DNA of 64,000 nt from Hymenobacter gummosus (lineage in GTDB: Bacteria > Bacteroidota > Bacteroidia > Cytophagales > Hymenobacteraceae): assembly GCF_003970915.1 (NCBI RefSeq), contig NZ_RXOF01000022.1, positions 48,338-112,337 on the forward strand, in the 5' to 3' direction. A program made the position numbers and the translations under genes. The notes beneath the pieces were generated by a model. That model had not been told where the DNA came from and searched no databases. It was given only the letters and a program-made list of their open reading frames with translations. How positions within the stretch are numbered: the first letter of the stretch is position 1; every line of letters starts with the position of its first letter. Below, in pieces: positions 39,301 through 47,142 of the stretch.

Positions 39301-42300
39301 CCGGCCAGCGGGCCGGCCGGCACGAGCGTACTCATCACGGGCACCACGCTCACCGGCGCCACGAGCGTGAAATTCAACGGCGTGAGCGCGCCGTACACGG
39401 TTAATTCCGACACGCAGCTTACCGCCACCGTGCCGGCCGGCGCCAGCCCCGGCCCGCTGGCTGTGACCACGCCGAGTGGCCCGGGCAGCAGCGCGGCGTC
39501 GTTTACGGTCCTGTTCCCCGTAACGGCCGTGACCCCCGCGCCCCACGCGGTAGCGGCAGGCCGCGCCACCAACCTGGTCGTGACGTTCCCGGAGCCGATG
39601 GCCGCCACCACCAGGGCCCACGTGCGCGTGTTCGGCTCGCAGCGGCAGGGGCGGCGCAGCCGCACCGCCACGGTGAGCGGCAACAGCCTGACCCTGGACC
39701 CGGGTATCGACTTCAAGCCCGGTGAGCAGGTGAGCGTGACCATTCCGGCCCTTGCGAAGAATGCAGGCGGCGCCCCGGCCACCCCGTATGTGTGGCAGTT
39801 CACGACGGCAGCCGGCGCGGCCCCGGGTGGTTTCGGGCTGCGGAGCACCCTCAGCATCGGCAGCAGCTCGCAGCCTACGGCCACGGCCTTGGCTGACCTC
39901 GACGGCGACGGCGACCTGGACCTTGCCACCGCAGCCCTAACGCTGAACCAGGTGCTCGTGCAGTTGAACACGGGCGGCGTCGGCTTCGGCCCGGCTACGG
40001 GCTACGTCACCAGCAACGGCCCCACCGACGTAACGGCCGCCGACGTGGACAACGACGGCGACCTGGACCTGCTCACCGTCAACCTGATGGCCGACGTGGC
40101 CAGTGTGTTGCTCAACACCGGCGCCGGCACCTTTACCAGCGCCGCGCCGGTGGCGGTGGGACAGCTACCGAATAAAGTGGTAGTGGCCGACGTGAATGGC
40201 GACGGGTGGCTCGACCTGCTGACGGCCAACCTCAGCAGCAGTGCCCCGTCGGTGTCGGTGGCGCTGAACCTGGGCACCGGCGCGGGCACTTTCGCCGCCG
40301 CCACCACGCTGAGCACCACCGGCACGCCCTACGGCCTGGCCGTGGCCGACCTGGACCTGGACGGCGACCTGGACCTGGCCGTGGCCGACCACGCGAATGG
40401 CGTGGTGCGGCTGGCGCTCAACGACGGTAGCGGCACGTTTGCCTTCAGCGGCACTACCGTGGCCGTGGGCACCTGGCCCGTCAACGTGGTCCTGGCCGAC
40501 GTGAGTGGCGACGGCCGGGCCGATATGCTGACTTCCAACAACGGCGCGGCTTCCCTTTCGGTGGCGCTGGCCACGGGCGCAGCCACCTTCGGCACGGCCA
40601 GCAGCGTGAGTGTGCCGGCTGGCCCCTACGGCTTGGCCGCCGCCGACGTGGACGGCGACGGCGACCTGGACCTGGTGACCTGCCACGCCAGCTCGCCCGG
40701 CGCGGTGAGCGTGCGCCTGAACAACGGCAGCGGCACCGCCTTCACGGGCAGCGGCGTGGCCACCGTCGGCAACGGGCCCTTCGGCCTGGCCGTGGGCGAC
40801 CTGGACGGTGACCTGGCCCTGGACCTGGTAACGGCCGACCGCAGCGGCAATTCGGTGAGCGTGCTGCTGAACGCGGCCCCGCCAACCTTTAGCAGCTTCA
40901 CGCCGACGAGCGGCCCCGAGGGCACCGTGGTCACCATCACGGGCACCAACCTGAGCACGACCAGCAGCGTGAAGTTCAACGGCACGGCTGCCAGCTTCAC
41001 GGTAGGGTCGGCTACGCAGGTGACGGCCACGGTGCCGGCCGGCGCCACCACGGGCCTCATCAGCCTGACGGCGGCGGGCAACACCGTGACCAGCAGCGGT
41101 AATTTTACCGTCACGCCTACCCTTACCAGCTTTACGCCCACCAGCGGCCCGGCCGGCACCAGCGTCACCATCACCGGCACCACACTCAGCGGCGCCACCA
41201 GCCTGACGTTTAACGGCGCGGCGGCCACGTTCACCGTCAACTCGGCCACCAGCCTCACGGCCACCGTGCCCGCCACGGCCACTACCGGCTACCTCACGGT
41301 GACTACGCCCAGCGGCTCGGCCACGAGCAGCAGCGTGTTTGCAGTGCCGCCCTCGCTTAGCGGCTTCACGCCCGCCAGCGCCGTGGCCGGCACCGTCTTC
41401 ACGCTCACCGGGCTGAACTTCACCGGCGCCACGGCGGTCAGCTTCAACGGCACGGCCGCCAGCAGCTTCACGGTGCTGTCGGATACCCAGCTGCAGGCCA
41501 CGCTGCCGGTGGGCACCGCGTCGGGGACCATTACCGTGACGACGGGTGTGGGCACCGGCACTTCCCCCACCAGCTTCACGCTGCTGCCGAGCATTTACTC
41601 GTTTTCGCCCACCAGCGGGCCGGTGGGCACGCGGGTCTACCTCGCCGGCGACGGGTTTACCGGCATCAGCGGGGCGGCGGGCGTGAAGGTCAACGGTACC
41701 AACGCCACCTCCTACGTCGTCACCTCGACCAACGCGCTCAACGCCGTAGTAGCCAGCGGCACCACCACCGGGCCGCTTATCGTTGTGACCAGCGCCGGCA
41801 CGCTCACCTCCAGCGGCTCGTTTACCATCACGCCCGGCACGCCCACCATTACCAGCCTCTCGTACACCAGCGGGCCGGTGGGCACGGTCATCAACGTGCT
41901 GGGCGGGCCGTTTTTGCCGACGGGCGCCACCGCCATTACGGGCGCCACCGTCAACGGCGTCAGCGCCACGTTCAGCCGCCTCACGGGCAGCGTCATGCAG
42001 GTGACGGTGCCGGCTGCTGCCTCGGGCACGGGCTACGTGACCCTGACCAACGCCAGCGGCACGAGCCAATCGGGCCAGACGTTTACCGTGCTCGACATCT
42101 TCAGCGGCAGCCCCGACCAGTGCCTGACCACGACCAGCATCAGCAGCACGGGCAGCAGCACCACGCTCTGGCAGTGGCTGCTGGCCCCGAACGGGCAGCT
42201 GGTGGCGGCGGTGCAGGACCAGGGCCACGCCCTGGGCACGGTGTACGCCGAGTACCGACTCAGCAGCAGCCCTCAGCGCCGCGACGACAGCGGGGTGGAG

Positions 42301-43179
42301 TACCTGGACCGCAACTGGCACTTGGTAGCCCAGAACACGTTTGCCGGCCAGGCAGTGAAGGTGAAGTTTTACGGGCTCAACAGCGAATGGACGCGCCTGC
42401 TGGCCGCCAACGACGGCGACGCCAACGACGTGACCACCCTGGCGGACCTGCGCCTGACCCAGTACGCGGGCAGCAACGAAAACTGCGCCCTGGCTGATAA
42501 CACCGCCGCCACCAGCCTGCGCCTGCTCACGCCCACCGGCACCGAAAGCATCAGCGGCACCAACTGGTTCAGCGTCGCGGCTACCGTCGACGACCATTTC
42601 TCGGAATTCTACCTGCACGGCGGGGCCGTGGCCCTCAACGCGGGCAGCACCCCGCTGCCGGTGGAGCTGCTGGGCTTCGCGGCCACTCGCCGCCCCGATG
42701 GCGCGGTGGATCTGGCCTGGGCCACGGCGCAGGAGCGCGACGCGGCCGGCTTCGTGGTGGAGCGCAGCTTGGACGGCCGCGCGTTTGCCGACGCTTCGGC
42801 CCTGCTGCCCGCCGCCGGCACCAGCACCACGCTGCGCCGCTACGCCTGGCGCGACGCGGCCGCTCCTGCCGCGCAGCTCTACTACCGCCTGCGGCAAGTG
42901 GATACGGATGGCAGCGTGCAGTATTCGCCCATAGCCGCGGTAACGGCCGGTCCGGGCGCGGCCTGGACGCTGTACCCCAACCCCACCCGCCAGCAAGTAA
43001 CGGTAAGCGGACTGCCGGCCGGCGAGGTGGTGACGCTGCGCGACGCCGTGGGCCGGGTGCTGCGCCGTGGCACCGTACCCACCAACGGCAGCGCCCTGAT
43101 TCTGCCACTGACGGGCCTGCCCGCCGGCGTGTACGTGGTTCAGGCCGCGGGCCAGACGCAGCGGCTGGCGGTGGAGTAA
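33397..43179 (+). CDS. Giant secreted protein with TIG and FG-GAP repeats and type IX sorting tail
   Basis: A 3,260-residue protein. MRLHVRPRFFSTLIPTAVLL begins a signal peptide; a TTG 27 bp upstream is less likely. It is built of three super-modules, each a Big/Ig-like segment, a block of FG-GAP/VCBS repeats with Asp-rich loops (such as DLDGDGDLDLVV) that would bind calcium in a beta-propeller, and TIG/IPT domains (I count about 6, 8 and 5). Residues about 2,900-3,090 are a non-repeat domain, followed by a fibronectin-like part. The end (WTLYPNPTRQQVTVSGLPAG ... GLPAGVYVVQ) is a type IX secretion sorting domain. It is a cell-surface adhesin-like protein; its ligand is unknown. Confidence 0.88.
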   Translation: MRLHVRPRFFSTLIPTAVLLLAALSPRLGQGQTYTASITPSRHTTGALRATGIRVDFNHSQSASLNTSLVKVMSSQYEGRKAAAYALVGSRNQSNNRLNITPTNAFRAGELVTVVVPSAIATKQVLQFWTETTGGGSLASPTNYSSGTNPYGVAAADLNGDAYPDLVTANATGNTLTIRLNDGSGGFGSPLAYAGLSSPRAVAAADLDLDGDLDLVVAEHTPNQLRVLLNGGSGTSWTASALSTGASSGALAVAVADLSADTNPDLVVVSGNHTVSVLLGTGGGAFAPATSYAAGTGAQAVAAGDVDNDGDLDVLTANATAGTVSLLRGDNSGTLAAATTLAAGSGPQHLTLTDVNGDQYLDVVTANADGTASLLLNSNGSFAAATSLSVGTNASAVVAGDIDGDLDLDLLLTDYANNQVVLRLNDGSGSFAAPTTVAVGGNPRALTLVDVNADGAVDVLTANGSGNSASVVLNRIPAPELTSATPAAAAINSAVVVAGQYFTAVTGVTVNGVAATYTVNSPNQLTLTVPAGASSGLLRVTSSYGSGTLPFLVLPVVSSFTPSSGGENTTSVVLTGTGFVGVTAVKFNSVEATYTVNSSTQITATVPAGATTGPLSVTTAGGTGTSSSSFTVVPGISAFSPGSGAEGTSVALTGTQLADVTRVTFGGVATSFTIHSATSITATVPAGAVSGLIQVTSPSAGTRSSGSWFTVVPGITGFTPATGASGTSVVISGTSLSGATAVRFNGTDAASYTVHSAQQITAVVASGTASGYITVTTPQGTGTSSTVFALAPTLTSFSPSSGTAAANGVAATTVTLTGTNLLGTTAVMFNGVAAASFSVQSNTSLTATVPATALTGPITVTNAAGTATSATSFAPTPVLWFMSPGSGPVGTVVTLTGTNLGSLTAVRFNGVTSSGSTRTSATSLTAVVPPGATSGPVTAVVGGTTTSAPAHFQVRTATVLATTPARNAFGQALSTRPAATFSQAQASGATPAGLKVYSDKREGLRTGSLSGGGTYTSTLMPALPWQPGERVHATAPGAAGGVWQFRTAVTGTGNVLKNIGTVAAPALANGRIGSASGDVDGDGDLDLVVANSDATAVLRNDGGGSFSTWQTLSTIWADDVALADLDGDGDLDLVVGIQFSGQTVAGVAVYRNDGSGQFTFSSKCNVSGGCNFALLDVGDVDGDGDLDVATGNDDSASLCYNDGTGTLTAVRVVGEAGPEYGSLWPGPVLLRDVDADGDLDLLRGEGTSLVWYPNEGNGLMGSAASSFTVGSRIAHLLGEDFDGDGDVDVLVSCYSGVRFLLANDGTGQYTLRSQTNYTSIVTFACYAWADAGDVDGDGDLDVVAGSQQFANVAVLLNNGAGLLSLSRFVTQVAPSTGLLADFDGDNDLDLMAASYEDDEPMQICLNGRTPTITAFTPHGAVGATVTLAGTEFNNITGLTLNGTTVTSYTRVSSTQVTFTVPSGASTGRIGLTTPWGTATTGTDFTVVVPGSTTISGLSPGSGPVGTTVTITGTAFTGASSVTFNGVSAPFTLNSTTSITATVPATATTGPVEVTAAANTANSGINFIITPVVSSFSPGSGVTGSSVVITGTGLTGATDVAFNGVSATFTQNSATQLTATVPATATTGVLSVTTAGGTYTTTASFTVLPTLTSFAPSSGPEGTSVTITGTGLAGTTGASFNGTAVTTIAALGATSLTVLVPAGASTGPVSVTTTGGTASSTASFTVTSAVTAFSPTSGPTGTTVVISGTTLTGATAVTFGGVSATFTVNSATQITATVPTTALTGAIRVTTPTGMYTTTGAFAVLPTLATFTPGSGPEGTSVTISGSGLGGATTVSFSGTAATSFTVMSATSLTAVVPASATTGPITVTTPSGTGTSAGSFTVTPAVTAFSPASGPTGTTVVITGTTLTGATAVTVNGVSAPFTVNSATQLTATVPAGATTGLISLTTTLGTVSTATAFQVTPGVLAFSPASGPAGTSVLITGTTLTGATSVKFNGVSAPYTVNSDTQLTATVPAGASPGPLAVTTPSGPGSSAASFTVLFPVTAVTPAPHAVAAGRATNLVVTFPEPMAATTRAHVRVFGSQRQGRRSRTATVSGNSLTLDPGIDFKPGEQVSVTIPALAKNAGGAPATPYVWQFTTAAGAAPGGFGLRSTLSIGSSSQPTATALADLDGDGDLDLATAALTLNQVLVQLNTGGVGFGPATGYVTSNGPTDVTAADVDNDGDLDLLTVNLMADVASVLLNTGAGTFTSAAPVAVGQLPNKVVVADVNGDGWLDLLTANLSSSAPSVSVALNLGTGAGTFAAATTLSTTGTPYGLAVADLDLDGDLDLAVADHANGVVRLALNDGSGTFAFSGTTVAVGTWPVNVVLADVSGDGRADMLTSNNGAASLSVALATGAATFGTASSVSVPAGPYGLAAADVDGDGDLDLVTCHASSPGAVSVRLNNGSGTAFTGSGVATVGNGPFGLAVGDLDGDLALDLVTADRSGNSVSVLLNAAPPTFSSFTPTSGPEGTVVTITGTNLSTTSSVKFNGTAASFTVGSATQVTATVPAGATTGLISLTAAGNTVTSSGNFTVTPTLTSFTPTSGPAGTSVTITGTTLSGATSLTFNGAAATFTVNSATSLTATVPATATTGYLTVTTPSGSATSSSVFAVPPSLSGFTPASAVAGTVFTLTGLNFTGATAVSFNGTAASSFTVLSDTQLQATLPVGTASGTITVTTGVGTGTSPTSFTLLPSIYSFSPTSGPVGTRVYLAGDGFTGISGAAGVKVNGTNATSYVVTSTNALNAVVASGTTTGPLIVVTSAGTLTSSGSFTITPGTPTITSLSYTSGPVGTVINVLGGPFLPTGATAITGATVNGVSATFSRLTGSVMQVTVPAAASGTGYVTLTNASGTSQSGQTFTVLDIFSGSPDQCLTTTSISSTGSSTTLWQWLLAPNGQLVAAVQDQGHALGTVYAEYRLSSSPQRRDDSGVEYLDRNWHLVAQNTFAGQAVKVKFYGLNSEWTRLLAANDGDANDVTTLADLRLTQYAGSNENCALADNTAATSLRLLTPTGTESISGTNWFSVAATVDDHFSEFYLHGGAVALNAGSTPLPVELLGFAATRRPDGAVDLAWATAQERDAAGFVVERSLDGRAFADASALLPAAGTSTTLRRYAWRDAAAPAAQLYYRLRQVDTDGSVQYSPIAAVTAGPGAAWTLYPNPTRQQVTVSGLPAGEVVTLRDAVGRVLRRGTVPTNGSALILPLTGLPAGVYVVQAAGQTQRLAVE

Positions 43180-43232
43180 GCGCTGCCGGCTGCCCTTCCC
43201 CGGCGACCAGCCAGGGCAGCCTCCGCACGGCC

Positions 43233-43287
43233 CAAGCCCCGCGAAGAACTGCTGCCCCGGCTGGGGCGGGGCGCCTCGCGGGGCTTG
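43233..43287 (+). terminator. Nested hairpin after the giant gene
   Basis: An outer 12-bp perfect stem (CAAGCCCCGCGA with TCGCGGGGCTTG) encloses an inner stem (GCCCC, GGGGC). It lies 54 bp after the stop. It lacks a T run but is the strongest structure in the gap and may act as a terminator or a cruciform. Confidence 0.5.
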
Positions 43288-43427
43288 CGGCTTCTGCGGG
43301 CCGCGCCAGGTGCCGTCGGAAAATTGTGCGTGTCGGTCGAGCCAGGCGCGCATTCGTCGGTTGGGGGCGCGGGCTAACCGGCGCGGACTTCTATTGCCGA
43401 TTCGTTCACTTCCTGATTTCTCTCTCC

Positions 43428-45386
43428 ATGTCCACCCCTACGCTTTCCTGGTTTTGTCGCTCCCTGGGTCTGGGAGCCGGTTTGTTGCTGCTGGCTCCCG
43501 CGGCCCGGGCCCAGGTGGGCATCGGCACCACCACGCCCGATGCCCGGGCGGCGCTGGAAATCAGTGCCACCGACAAGGGGCTGCTCATCCCGCGGCTGAC
43601 CCAGGCCCAGCGCACGGCCCTCACCAGCGTGCCCGACGGGCTGATGGTATTTCAGACCGACGCCACCGCCGGCTTCTGGTACTACTTCGGCGGCAGCTGG
43701 CTCAACCTGCCCACCACCGCCACGCTGAGCGGCGACAACCTGGGCAACCACACCGCTACCCGCCGCATCGACTTGGCTACCTACCGGCTGGTGGGCAACG
43801 GCGGCTCGCTGGGCCTGCAGATTGCCAATACCGGCGACGCTACCTTCGACCGGGGCCTGACCACCGAAGGCCCCATCAAGGCCGGCGGCAACGTGAGCCT
43901 GAGCGCCTACCGGCTGGTGGGCGACGCCGGCACCCAGGGCCTGAGCATCGACACCAACGGAACCATCAGCACCGACGGCACGCTGAACGTGGGCGACAAC
44001 CTGGGCATCACCGGGCTGCTGAACCCCAATGCCGTGACCACGCTGGGCGGCAACCTCAACCTGAGCACCTTCCGGCTGGTGGGCAGCGGCGGGGCATTGG
44101 GCGTGCGCATTGCCGACACCGGCGCGGCCACCTTCGACGCGGGCCTGACCACGGGCGGCCCGATTACGGCCGGCGGCAATGTGAGCCTGGGCTCCCACAA
44201 GCTGGTGGGCAGCGCCGGCACCCAGGGCCTGAGCGTGACCCCGTCCGGCAGCGTGAGCACCGACGGGGATCTGACCACCGGCGGGGCGCTGACCACCAGC
44301 GGCGCCATCACAGCTGGCGGGCGCGTGAACCTGGCTGGCAACAAGCTGGTGAGCAGCGGCCTCAACGGCCTGAGCATCAGCGGTGGCGGCCACGTCACCA
44401 CCGACGGCACGCTGACAACCAGCGGTACTATCACGGCTGGCGGCAACGTGCAGCTCGGCGCCAACATGCTGGTGGGCAACGGCGGCAATGCAGGCATAAG
44501 CATTGCCAGCGACGGCTCGGTGACCACCGCCGGGCTGCTGACCACCGGCGGGGCCATTGCGGCGGGCGGCGCGTTTACGGCCGGCGGGCGCGTGAACCTG
44601 GGCGTCTTCAAGCTGGTGGGCAACAGCGGCACCACAGGCCTGGGCATTGCCAGCAGCGGGGCGGCTACCTTCGACAACGCCCTGACCGTGGTCAGCACCC
44701 TGACCACGGGCGGGCAGATTACCGCCGGCGGCAACGTGAATCTAAGTACTCACAAGCTGGTGGGCAACGGCGGCAGCACGGGGCTGAGCATCAGCAGCAC
44801 CGGCGGGGTCACCAGCGACGCCGACCTGACAGTAAACGGCGCCTTCTCCCCGGTGGCGGGCATCAAGATGCTCTACGGCAGCACCCCGGCGGTCGGGTAC
44901 TACATCAACAACAACTACATTGCCTTCGGCCACAACGGCGTGAGTGCCGACTTTCTGGGCTACGCCGACAACACGTTCTACCTCAAAGACTCGCCTGGCG
45001 GCATCGACAGCGCCGAGCCCCAGCTGGTGGTGGGCGGCGCGCTGACGGCGGGCGGCAACGTGACGGCCGGCGCCGACCTGAGCGTGACGGGTACCACCAC
45101 CATTGGGGCCGACGGCACGGCCCTGGCGGCCGTCATCCGCTCCACGGCTACCGTTGACCTGCCTAGCATCAACTCCAACAACTCCTATGTGCAGACCGTG
45201 ACGGTGACCGGCGCCGTGCCAGGCGCCACGGTATACGTCTCGCCGGGCGCCAGCCTGCCCGGCTCGCTGGTCATCTCCAACGCCCGCGTGACGGCCAACG
45301 ACACCATCGACATCAAGTTCGTCAACGCTGGCGGCAATACGCAGGACGCGCCTTCGATGAGCTATTTCATTACCGTCATTCAGTAA
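43428..45386 (+). CDS. Secreted repeat protein of the 'GIGTTTP' tail-fibre-like type
   Basis: A 652-residue protein starting MSTPTLSWFCRSLGLGAGLL, a signal peptide ending at AARAQ. The mature start VGIGTTTPDARAALEISATD is the hallmark of Bacteroidetes surface proteins related to phage tail-fibre knobs. The middle has about ten units of about 40 residues of the form 'AGGNVSLS..KLVGNGG..GLSI...G.VTTDG.LTT', suggesting a trimeric beta-helix shaft. The end (TGAVPGATVYVSPGASLPGS ... FVNAGGNTQD) is shared with the next gene. No enzymatic motif is seen. Confidence 0.75.
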   Translation: MSTPTLSWFCRSLGLGAGLLLLAPAARAQVGIGTTTPDARAALEISATDKGLLIPRLTQAQRTALTSVPDGLMVFQTDATAGFWYYFGGSWLNLPTTATLSGDNLGNHTATRRIDLATYRLVGNGGSLGLQIANTGDATFDRGLTTEGPIKAGGNVSLSAYRLVGDAGTQGLSIDTNGTISTDGTLNVGDNLGITGLLNPNAVTTLGGNLNLSTFRLVGSGGALGVRIADTGAATFDAGLTTGGPITAGGNVSLGSHKLVGSAGTQGLSVTPSGSVSTDGDLTTGGALTTSGAITAGGRVNLAGNKLVSSGLNGLSISGGGHVTTDGTLTTSGTITAGGNVQLGANMLVGNGGNAGISIASDGSVTTAGLLTTGGAIAAGGAFTAGGRVNLGVFKLVGNSGTTGLGIASSGAATFDNALTVVSTLTTGGQITAGGNVNLSTHKLVGNGGSTGLSISSTGGVTSDADLTVNGAFSPVAGIKMLYGSTPAVGYYINNNYIAFGHNGVSADFLGYADNTFYLKDSPGGIDSAEPQLVVGGALTAGGNVTAGADLSVTGTTTIGADGTALAAVIRSTATVDLPSINSNNSYVQTVTVTGAVPGATVYVSPGASLPGSLVISNARVTANDTIDIKFVNAGGNTQDAPSMSYFITVIQ

Positions 45387-45414
45387 GCTGCCCGCCTACC
45401 CGGGCCCTACTAGT

Positions 45415-46923
45415 ATGTGCCTTTTTACCCGTGTTTCGCGGCCCGTCCTGGCCGGGCTGGTCGCCCTCTTTCTCAGCTGCGCTTCCCGCGCCCAATCGAC
45501 GGGCGGCGTGGGCATCGGCACGACGGCGCCGGACGCTTCGGCGGCCCTGGAAATCAAGTCCACTACGCAGGGGCTGCTCTTGCCGCGTCTTACCCAGGCC
45601 CAGCGCGACGCTATTGCGAGCCCGCCGGGCGGCCTGGTTATCTTCCAGACCGACAACACGCCCGGCCTGTACGCCTACTCCGGCGCGGCCTGGGTGCTGC
45701 TTGGTGCCGACAACCTAGGCAACCATACCGCCACCCAACACCTGAACCTGGGCGCCAACCAGCTCGTGGGCAACGGCGGTAGCACCGGCATCAGCATCAG
45801 CAGCGGCGGGGCGGTGGGCGTGGGCACTACCAGTCCCGCCGCCCCGCTCCACGTGGCCGGCAGCGTGACCGATTTCTATTCTTACGGCACGAGCGGCAAC
45901 CTAGTAACGACGAGCAACCTGACCGCCAGCTCCCAAATGGCGGCTTTCCCCGTTCGCAGGTTGGGCGACGGCAACGTAAGCACCCATTGGTATGCCGCCA
46001 ACACTACCCTACCCCAGTACGTACAGGCCGACCTGGGCGCCAACGGGGCGATGGTGCGCCGCTACCGCCTCTACTACGTCGGGGTCTACCAGGAAAACCC
46101 CAAGAACTGGACGCTGGAGGGCTCGACCGACGCTACCAACTGGATTTCCTTGCACACCGTGAGCGGGGAGCCCAATACCGTCGGCTGGCACGAGCACACG
46201 CTCAGCAACACGACTACCTACCGCTATTACCGCCTGAAAATCACCGCCGTACAAGCCAGCAATGTCCACCCGTCCTTTGAAGAGTGGGAGCTTTACAGCG
46301 AGAGCGGCAGCGTTGGCGACGTGGCCCTGCGGCTCAGCCAGGGCACCCTGCGGCTGAGTGGCCTGGCTACCGGCGCGGCGAGCAGCACCCGCCTGCTAGG
46401 GCTCGACGGCGGCGGACTGCTGACGCCCATGACGGCCCTGCCCGCGGGCTTTAGCGACAACCTGGGTGACCACACCGCTACCCAAGACCTGGACCTGGGC
46501 GCCCATAAGCTGACGGGCAACGGCGGCAGCACCGGCCTGAGCATTTCCAACAACGGGGCCGTGACCACCGACGGAGCCCTGGCCGTGAACGGCGACGTGG
46601 CGGCTGGTGCCAACCTGAGCGTGACGGGCACCACCACTATTGGCAGCAGCGGCACGGCCCTGGACGCCGTCATCCGCGCCTCAGTATACTTCGACTTGCC
46701 CGCCATCGGCTCCAATAACTCCTACGTCCAGACGGTGAGCGTGCCCGGGGCGGTACCGGGTGCCACCGTATATGTGTCGCCCAACGCGGGGCTTCCTGGC
46801 TCGCTGGTCGTCTCCAACGCCCGCGTGACCTACAATGGGTCCATTGACATCAAGTTTGTCAATGCAGGGGGGAATACCCAGGATGCGTTGGGGATGAACT
46901 ACTACCTCACCGTCATCCAATAA
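45415..46923 (+). CDS. Secreted 'GIGTTTP' protein with discoidin-like domain
   Basis: A 502-residue protein with a signal peptide (VLAGLVALFLSCASRAQ) and the family start GVGIGTTAPDASAALEIKST. Residues about 155-300 (SQMAAFPVRRLGDGNVSTHW ... YVQADLGANGAMVRRYRLYY ... WTLEGSTDATNWISLHTVSG) are an F5/8-type C (discoidin) carbohydrate-binding-like domain. The C-terminal 60 residues are nearly the same as in the preceding protein, so the pair are diverged paralogues. It lies 28 bp downstream of it. The domain suggests glycan binding at the cell surface. Confidence 0.75.
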   Translation: MCLFTRVSRPVLAGLVALFLSCASRAQSTGGVGIGTTAPDASAALEIKSTTQGLLLPRLTQAQRDAIASPPGGLVIFQTDNTPGLYAYSGAAWVLLGADNLGNHTATQHLNLGANQLVGNGGSTGISISSGGAVGVGTTSPAAPLHVAGSVTDFYSYGTSGNLVTTSNLTASSQMAAFPVRRLGDGNVSTHWYAANTTLPQYVQADLGANGAMVRRYRLYYVGVYQENPKNWTLEGSTDATNWISLHTVSGEPNTVGWHEHTLSNTTTYRYYRLKITAVQASNVHPSFEEWELYSESGSVGDVALRLSQGTLRLSGLATGAASSTRLLGLDGGGLLTPMTALPAGFSDNLGDHTATQDLDLGAHKLTGNGGSTGLSISNNGAVTTDGALAVNGDVAAGANLSVTGTTTIGSSGTALDAVIRASVYFDLPAIGSNNSYVQTVSVPGAVPGATVYVSPNAGLPGSLVVSNARVTYNGSIDIKFVNAGGNTQDALGMNYYLTVIQ

Positions 46924-47069
46924 GAAGCCACCCGGCCGCCGGGCTGTTTGCACCTGCGCGCCTTTGTTCCTGCAGTTCGCTGACCGGCACGCCCAGACTA
47001 GTGGCCTTCTGCCGCCCGCCGCTTGGACCACCGGCGCGGGCCCGGGCGCCTGGCTATTGCTCCACGTCC

Positions 47070-47138
47070 GACGGGCTGCCGGTTTTCCAGACCGACAACA
47101 CCACCGGCTTCGGATGCTGCCAGATCGGCTGGCTCCCC
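47070..47138 (+). pseudogene. Fragment of a third 'GIGTTTP' paralogue
   Basis: The frame encodes DGLPVFQTDNTTGFGCCQIG, matching the conserved block (GGLVIFQTDNTPGLYAYSGA) of the two genes upstream. No start or continuation exists, so it is a relic of a duplicated gene. The rest of 46924-47142 holds nothing recognisable. Confidence 0.55.
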
Positions 47139-47142
47139 GACG

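Noticed and set aside
33397-43179. CRISPR-like or satellite interpretation of the repeats
   Set aside because: Repeats keep the reading frame and match TIG/FG-GAP protein domains; there are no short identical repeats with unique spacers.
40165-43353. 1,062-codon open frame antisense to the giant gene
   Set aside because: GC-rich repeat DNA leaves the opposite frames open; its product is Gly/Arg/His-rich without domains, while the plus frame has clear TIG and FG-GAP domains.
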